A DNA stretch of 8,892 nt from MGOM01 sp035455265 (GTDB lineage: Bacteria; Chloroflexota; Anaerolineae; Anaerolineales; E44-bin32). Both the position numbers and the translations under genes were made by a program. Below, piece after piece: positions 6,719 to 8,892 of the stretch (its first letter is position 1; each line of letters opens with the position of its first letter). The stretch is from positions 1-8,892 of the forward strand of contig DATIFK010000126.1 in NCBI GenBank assembly GCA_035455265.1. Reading direction: 5' to 3'. Below the pieces are notes generated by a model. The model saw nothing but the letters and a program-made list of their open reading frames with translations. It searched no databases and was not told the DNA's origin.

Positions 6719-8610
6719 AGCAACCCTTCCAAATCCGAAATCGCTTCCTGCTGCTCGCCGACCTGCTCCTGATCGTGACGTCCGTCCTGGCCAGCTTCGC
6801 TTTGCGCCTGGACATCGGCCCCGCCTTCATCGACTATCTGCCGCGCGCCTGGTTCATGGTGGCCATCGCCCTGGTCGCGAAGCCGACCGTTTACTACCTG
6901 TTCGGCCTCTACCGGCGGTACTGGGTCTACGCCAGCGTGCGCGAGCTGTCGTTGATCTTCGTCGCCACGGCCACCGCCTCGGTCGTGGTGGCCTTGTTCG
7001 TCCTGCTCCTGTTTCCCGTGTCCGGGCTTCCCGGAAGCTTTCCGCGTCTCGTTCCGCCCATTGACTGGCTGCTGTCGCTGTTCAGCGTCGGCGGCTTGCG
7101 CCTCTCCGTTCGGCTGCTGGCCGAGATGGGACAGCGCGGCTCGAAGGGCGACCGACTGGCGGGCATCCATCGTGTGGTCGTGGTCGGCGCCGGGGACGCC
7201 GGCACCATGGTGGTGCGCGAGATCCTGCGCAACCCGCAGCTGCAGCTGAGGCCGGTCGCCTTCGTCGACGACGACAAGGAGAAGCTCAAGAAGGACATCC
7301 ACGGCGTGCGCGTGGCGGGTACGCTCAGCCAACTCGCCAGCGTCGTCGAGCGAACGCGCGCTCAGGAAGTCATCATCGCCATCCCGACGGCGCCCGGCCC
7401 GATCGTGCGCCGCGTCACCGACATCTGCCGCCTGCAGGGGATCCCCTTCCGCACCATGCCGGGGATCTACGAGCTCCTGGGAGGCAAAGTCAGCGTCAAC
7501 CGGCTGCGCGAGGTGGACATCAGTGACCTGCTCCGACGCGAGCCCGCCAGCATCGACGACGAGGCGGTCGGCCGGACGCTGGCCGGCAAGCGCGTACTGG
7601 TCACCGGGGCGGGCGGGTCGATCGGGCTCGAGCTCTGCCGTCAGGTCAGCCGTTGGAAGCCGGCCGAGTTGATCCTCCTCGGGCATGGCGAGAACAGCAT
7701 CTTCGAGGGCCTGCTCGAGCTTCAAGAAGGCAACGGCGGCCTGCCGCTGCATCCGGTCATCGCCGACGTGCGCGATCCGAACCGGATGCGCAGCGTCTTC
7801 GAGGCCTACCGGCCAGACGTGGTCTTCCATGCCGCGGCTCACAAGCACGTGCCGCTGATGGAGATGAACCCCGAGGAAGCGGTCACCAACAACGTCCTCG
7901 GGACGCGCACGGTGGTCGAGGCGGCGCTGGCCACCGGCACGGAGCGTCTAGTTCTGATCTCGACCGACAAAGCCGTCCAGCCCTACAGCATCATGGGCGC
8001 CACCAAGCGCATCGCCGAACTCATCGTGCGCGACGCGGCGTTGCGCAGCGGGCGCGCCTTCGTCTCGGTCCGCTTCGGCAACGTCCTGGGGAGCCGGGGC
8101 AGCATCGTGCCCCTGTTCAAGCGCCAGATTGCCCGCGGCGGGCCGGTCACCGTCACCCATCCCGACATGCGCCGGTATTTCATGACCATCCCCGAGGCCG
8201 TGCACCTCGTCCTGCAAGCGTCATCGATGGGGCAGGGCGGCGAGGTCTTCGTCCTGCGCATGGGCGAGCAGGTGCTCATCGTCGATCTGGCCGAAGATCT
8301 GATCCGGCTGTCCGGCCTCGAACCCGGGCGCGATATCGAGATCATCTACACCGGCGCCCGCGCCGGCGAGAAGCTGAGCGAGTCGTTATGGGACGAAGAA
8401 GGGTCGTATCAGCCGACCGCCCACCCCGACATCGTCAGCGTGGATGAGGACGTGGATCTGGTGGGCGAAAGCCTCGACGCCATGGTCGGGGAGCTCATCC
8501 GCCTGGCGCGAGAGAACGACACGGGGGCCATCCTGGGGTTGCTCAGCGAACGCGTCCCCGGCAGCCTGCTCGGCCAGGCGCCTCCACCGGACTACACCTC
8601 GGTGCTTTAG
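6715..8610 (+). CDS. Membrane-anchored nucleotide-sugar 4,6-dehydratase (FlaA1/CapD/WbpM/PglF family)
   Basis: A 631-residue enzyme of the large 4,6-dehydratase class, which typically turns UDP-GlcNAc into UDP-4-keto-6-deoxy-GlcNAc, the precursor of QuiNAc, FucNAc or bacillosamine-type sugars. Seen: about four membrane helices (11-31, 45-64, 80-101, 116-134), a first Rossmann-like domain from RVVVVGAGDAG (153-163) to about 265, and the catalytic SDR domain from KRVLVTGAGGSIG (292-304). AAAHKHVPLME (373-383) is followed by STDKAVQPYSIMGATK (416-431). As known for this class, methionine (M427) replaces the SDR tyrosine while Asp418, Lys419 and Lys431 are kept. RFGNVLGSRGS (453-463) and GARAGEKLSE (547-556) are also typical. 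The ATG at 6715 is chosen because MKQPFQIRNRFLLLADLLLI is a normal family N terminus and it overlaps the epimerase stop as ATGA; an in-frame ATG at 6682 would add 11 residues. No aminotransferase is next to it here. Confidence 0.93.
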   Translation: MKQPFQIRNRFLLLADLLLIVTSVLASFALRLDIGPAFIDYLPRAWFMVAIALVAKPTVYYLFGLYRRYWVYASVRELSLIFVATATASVVVALFVLLLFPVSGLPGSFPRLVPPIDWLLSLFSVGGLRLSVRLLAEMGQRGSKGDRLAGIHRVVVVGAGDAGTMVVREILRNPQLQLRPVAFVDDDKEKLKKDIHGVRVAGTLSQLASVVERTRAQEVIIAIPTAPGPIVRRVTDICRLQGIPFRTMPGIYELLGGKVSVNRLREVDISDLLRREPASIDDEAVGRTLAGKRVLVTGAGGSIGLELCRQVSRWKPAELILLGHGENSIFEGLLELQEGNGGLPLHPVIADVRDPNRMRSVFEAYRPDVVFHAAAHKHVPLMEMNPEEAVTNNVLGTRTVVEAALATGTERLVLISTDKAVQPYSIMGATKRIAELIVRDAALRSGRAFVSVRFGNVLGSRGSIVPLFKRQIARGGPVTVTHPDMRRYFMTIPEAVHLVLQASSMGQGGEVFVLRMGEQVLIVDLAEDLIRLSGLEPGRDIEIIYTGARAGEKLSESLWDEEGSYQPTAHPDIVSVDEDVDLVGESLDAMVGELIRLARENDTGAILGLLSERVPGSLLGQAPPPDYTSVL

Positions 8611-8627
8611 CGGCGACCCCCACCCTA

Positions 8628-8650
8628 CCCTCCCCCTGGAAGGGGGAGGG
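8628..8650 (+). repeat. Perfect 9-bp hairpin of a dispersed-repeat type (CCCTCCCCC/GGGGGAGGG)
   Basis: The left arm is 8628-8636, the loop TGGAA is 8637-8641 and the right arm is 8642-8650; all nine pairs are Watson-Crick and eight are G-C. It starts 17 bases after the dehydratase stop. No T-run follows, so it is not a textbook intrinsic terminator. Translated, the region reads HPTLPLEGGG on this strand and SPFQGEGRVGV on the other, a pattern I recall from spurious peptides over intergenic hairpin repeats in many high-GC genomes. It probably is one copy of such an element and may also protect or end the upstream transcript. Confidence 0.6.
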
Positions 8651-8652
8651 AG

Positions 8653-8678
8653 GAAAGCTTGCCAGCGCCCGAGCTTTT
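8653..8678 (+). terminator. Weak terminator-like stem ending in TTTT
   Basis: GAAAGCTTG (8653-8661) can pair with CGAGCTTTT (8670-8678) through two G-T wobbles, around an eight-base loop. The 3' arm ends in four T's. The stem is short and AT-rich beside the 9-bp hairpin just upstream. Together they may end transcription of the polysaccharide genes before the right-hand gene begins. Confidence 0.3.
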
Positions 8679-8718
8679 GACTGACTCCGATCGTCGGCAG
8701 CGTGCTGTGCTGACGCAG

Positions 8719-8774
8719 CCGTTTGTCGTCCAGGACCCAAGGTCCAAGGTCAACCGTCCAATGTCAGTAGTCGG
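8719..8774 (+). repeat. Degenerate 7-bp tandem repeat, consensus NNGTCCA
   Basis: Eight consecutive heptamers can be laid out in phase from 8719. The best units are TCGTCCA (8726-8732), AGGTCCA (8740-8746) and CCGTCCA (8754-8760), with GGACCCA, AGGTCAA and ATGTCAG between or after them; the first and last units are poor. The GTC core recurs every seven bases. The tract runs through the proposed ATG at 8761. Such heptameric arrays occur between genes in several bacteria; a function is not known to me. Confidence 0.5.
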
Positions 8775-8892
8775 CAAGCCAGAGCCCAAGGTGGATGCGA
8801 TCAAGCTCGTCCAGGGCAAGCCGGCCTTTGCGGCTGATTTTGAAAAGCGCGGCCTGCTGGTGGCCAAAGTGCTGCACAGCCCGTACGCCCAC
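8761..8892 (+). CDS. Xanthine dehydrogenase-family molybdopterin-binding subunit, N-terminal fragment
   Basis: The last 132 bases encode 44 residues in an open frame that runs off the window. The peptide starts MSVVGKPEPKVDA, continues with QGKPAFAADF (18-27) and ends AKVLHSPYAH (35-44). This matches the N terminus of aldehyde oxidase/xanthine dehydrogenase large subunits (pattern VGKPxPRVDA, then GKAxYxxD, then LHAKxLRSPHAH), which bind the molybdenum cofactor and hydroxylate purines, aldehydes or aromatics. There is no iron-sulphur domain before it, so small and FAD subunits would be separate. The start is uncertain: the frame is open back to the previous stop at 8608-8610, with a GTG at 8707 and a TTG at 8677 also available. 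ATG 8761 fits the family best, with AAGG (8746-8749) eleven bases upstream. It has no evident link to polysaccharide synthesis and is probably a separate unit. Confidence 0.75.
   Translation, partial: MSVVGKPEPKVDAIKLVQGKPAFAADFEKRGLLVAKVLHSPYAH

Noticed and set aside
6646..7848. Minus-strand open frame (400 codons) opposite the dehydratase
   Set aside because: It lacks any family motif, is rich in Asp/His/Gln as expected for a shadow frame, and lies over membrane helices and a Rossmann domain on the other strand.
1..8892. tRNA, rRNA, CRISPR array, insertion sequence or phage genes
   Set aside because: None was visible: no spaced direct repeats of CRISPR size, no transposase or integrase motifs in any frame examined, and no tRNA-like TTCGA arm with matching acceptor stem.

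Overview
The window is GC-rich (roughly two-thirds G+C by eye) and almost fully coding on the + strand. It looks like part of a bacterial surface-polysaccharide (exopolysaccharide, capsule or O-antigen-type) biosynthesis cluster, with the edge of an unrelated oxidoreductase gene at the right end. The gene set, the wording of the two large membrane proteins and the few, weak Shine-Dalgarno sites recall Chloroflexota (Anaerolineae-like). That placement is an impression from remembered family sequences, not a computed assignment; another high-GC soil or sediment lineage is possible.

Layout. 8-1441: polyprenyl-phosphate sugar-1-phosphate transferase, the membrane enzyme that starts a repeat unit on its lipid carrier. 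1523-3589: an unusual single protein joining a Gfo/Idh/MocA oxidoreductase to a family-2 glycosyltransferase with membrane helices. 3599-4483: a second family-2 glycosyltransferase. 4493-5659: a GT4/GT-B-like glycosyltransferase. These last three are nearly contiguous (9-nt gaps). A 117-nt gap with a hairpin and a possible extended -10 promoter follows. 5777-6718: an NAD-dependent nucleotide-sugar epimerase. 6715-8610: a membrane-anchored nucleotide-sugar 4,6-dehydratase of the FlaA1/CapD/WbpM/PglF type, overlapping the epimerase by four bases (ATGA). 8611-8760: an intergenic stretch with a 9-bp perfect hairpin of a widespread-looking repeat type, a second weak terminator-like stem and a run of degenerate heptamers. 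8761-8892: the first 44 codons of a molybdenum-hydroxylase (xanthine dehydrogenase family) large subunit, cut by the window end.

How the genes fit together. The dehydratase probably makes a UDP-4-keto-6-deoxy-N-acetylhexosamine, and the epimerase (or 4-ketoreductase) interconverts or finishes a UDP-sugar. The initiating transferase loads a sugar-1-phosphate onto undecaprenyl phosphate, and three glycosyltransferase domains extend it. The oxidoreductase half of the fusion may make or modify the sugar used by its attached transferase. No flippase, polymerase, chain-length regulator or aminotransferase lies in the window, so the cluster probably continues to the left.

The strongest unusual features are the oxidoreductase-glycosyltransferase fusion, its AGG-rich arginine codon use compared with the flanking genes, its missing DxD motif, and the heptamer tract that runs into the start of the right-hand gene. 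Otherwise this is a fairly ordinary polysaccharide locus; I do not see a clearly new type of system.
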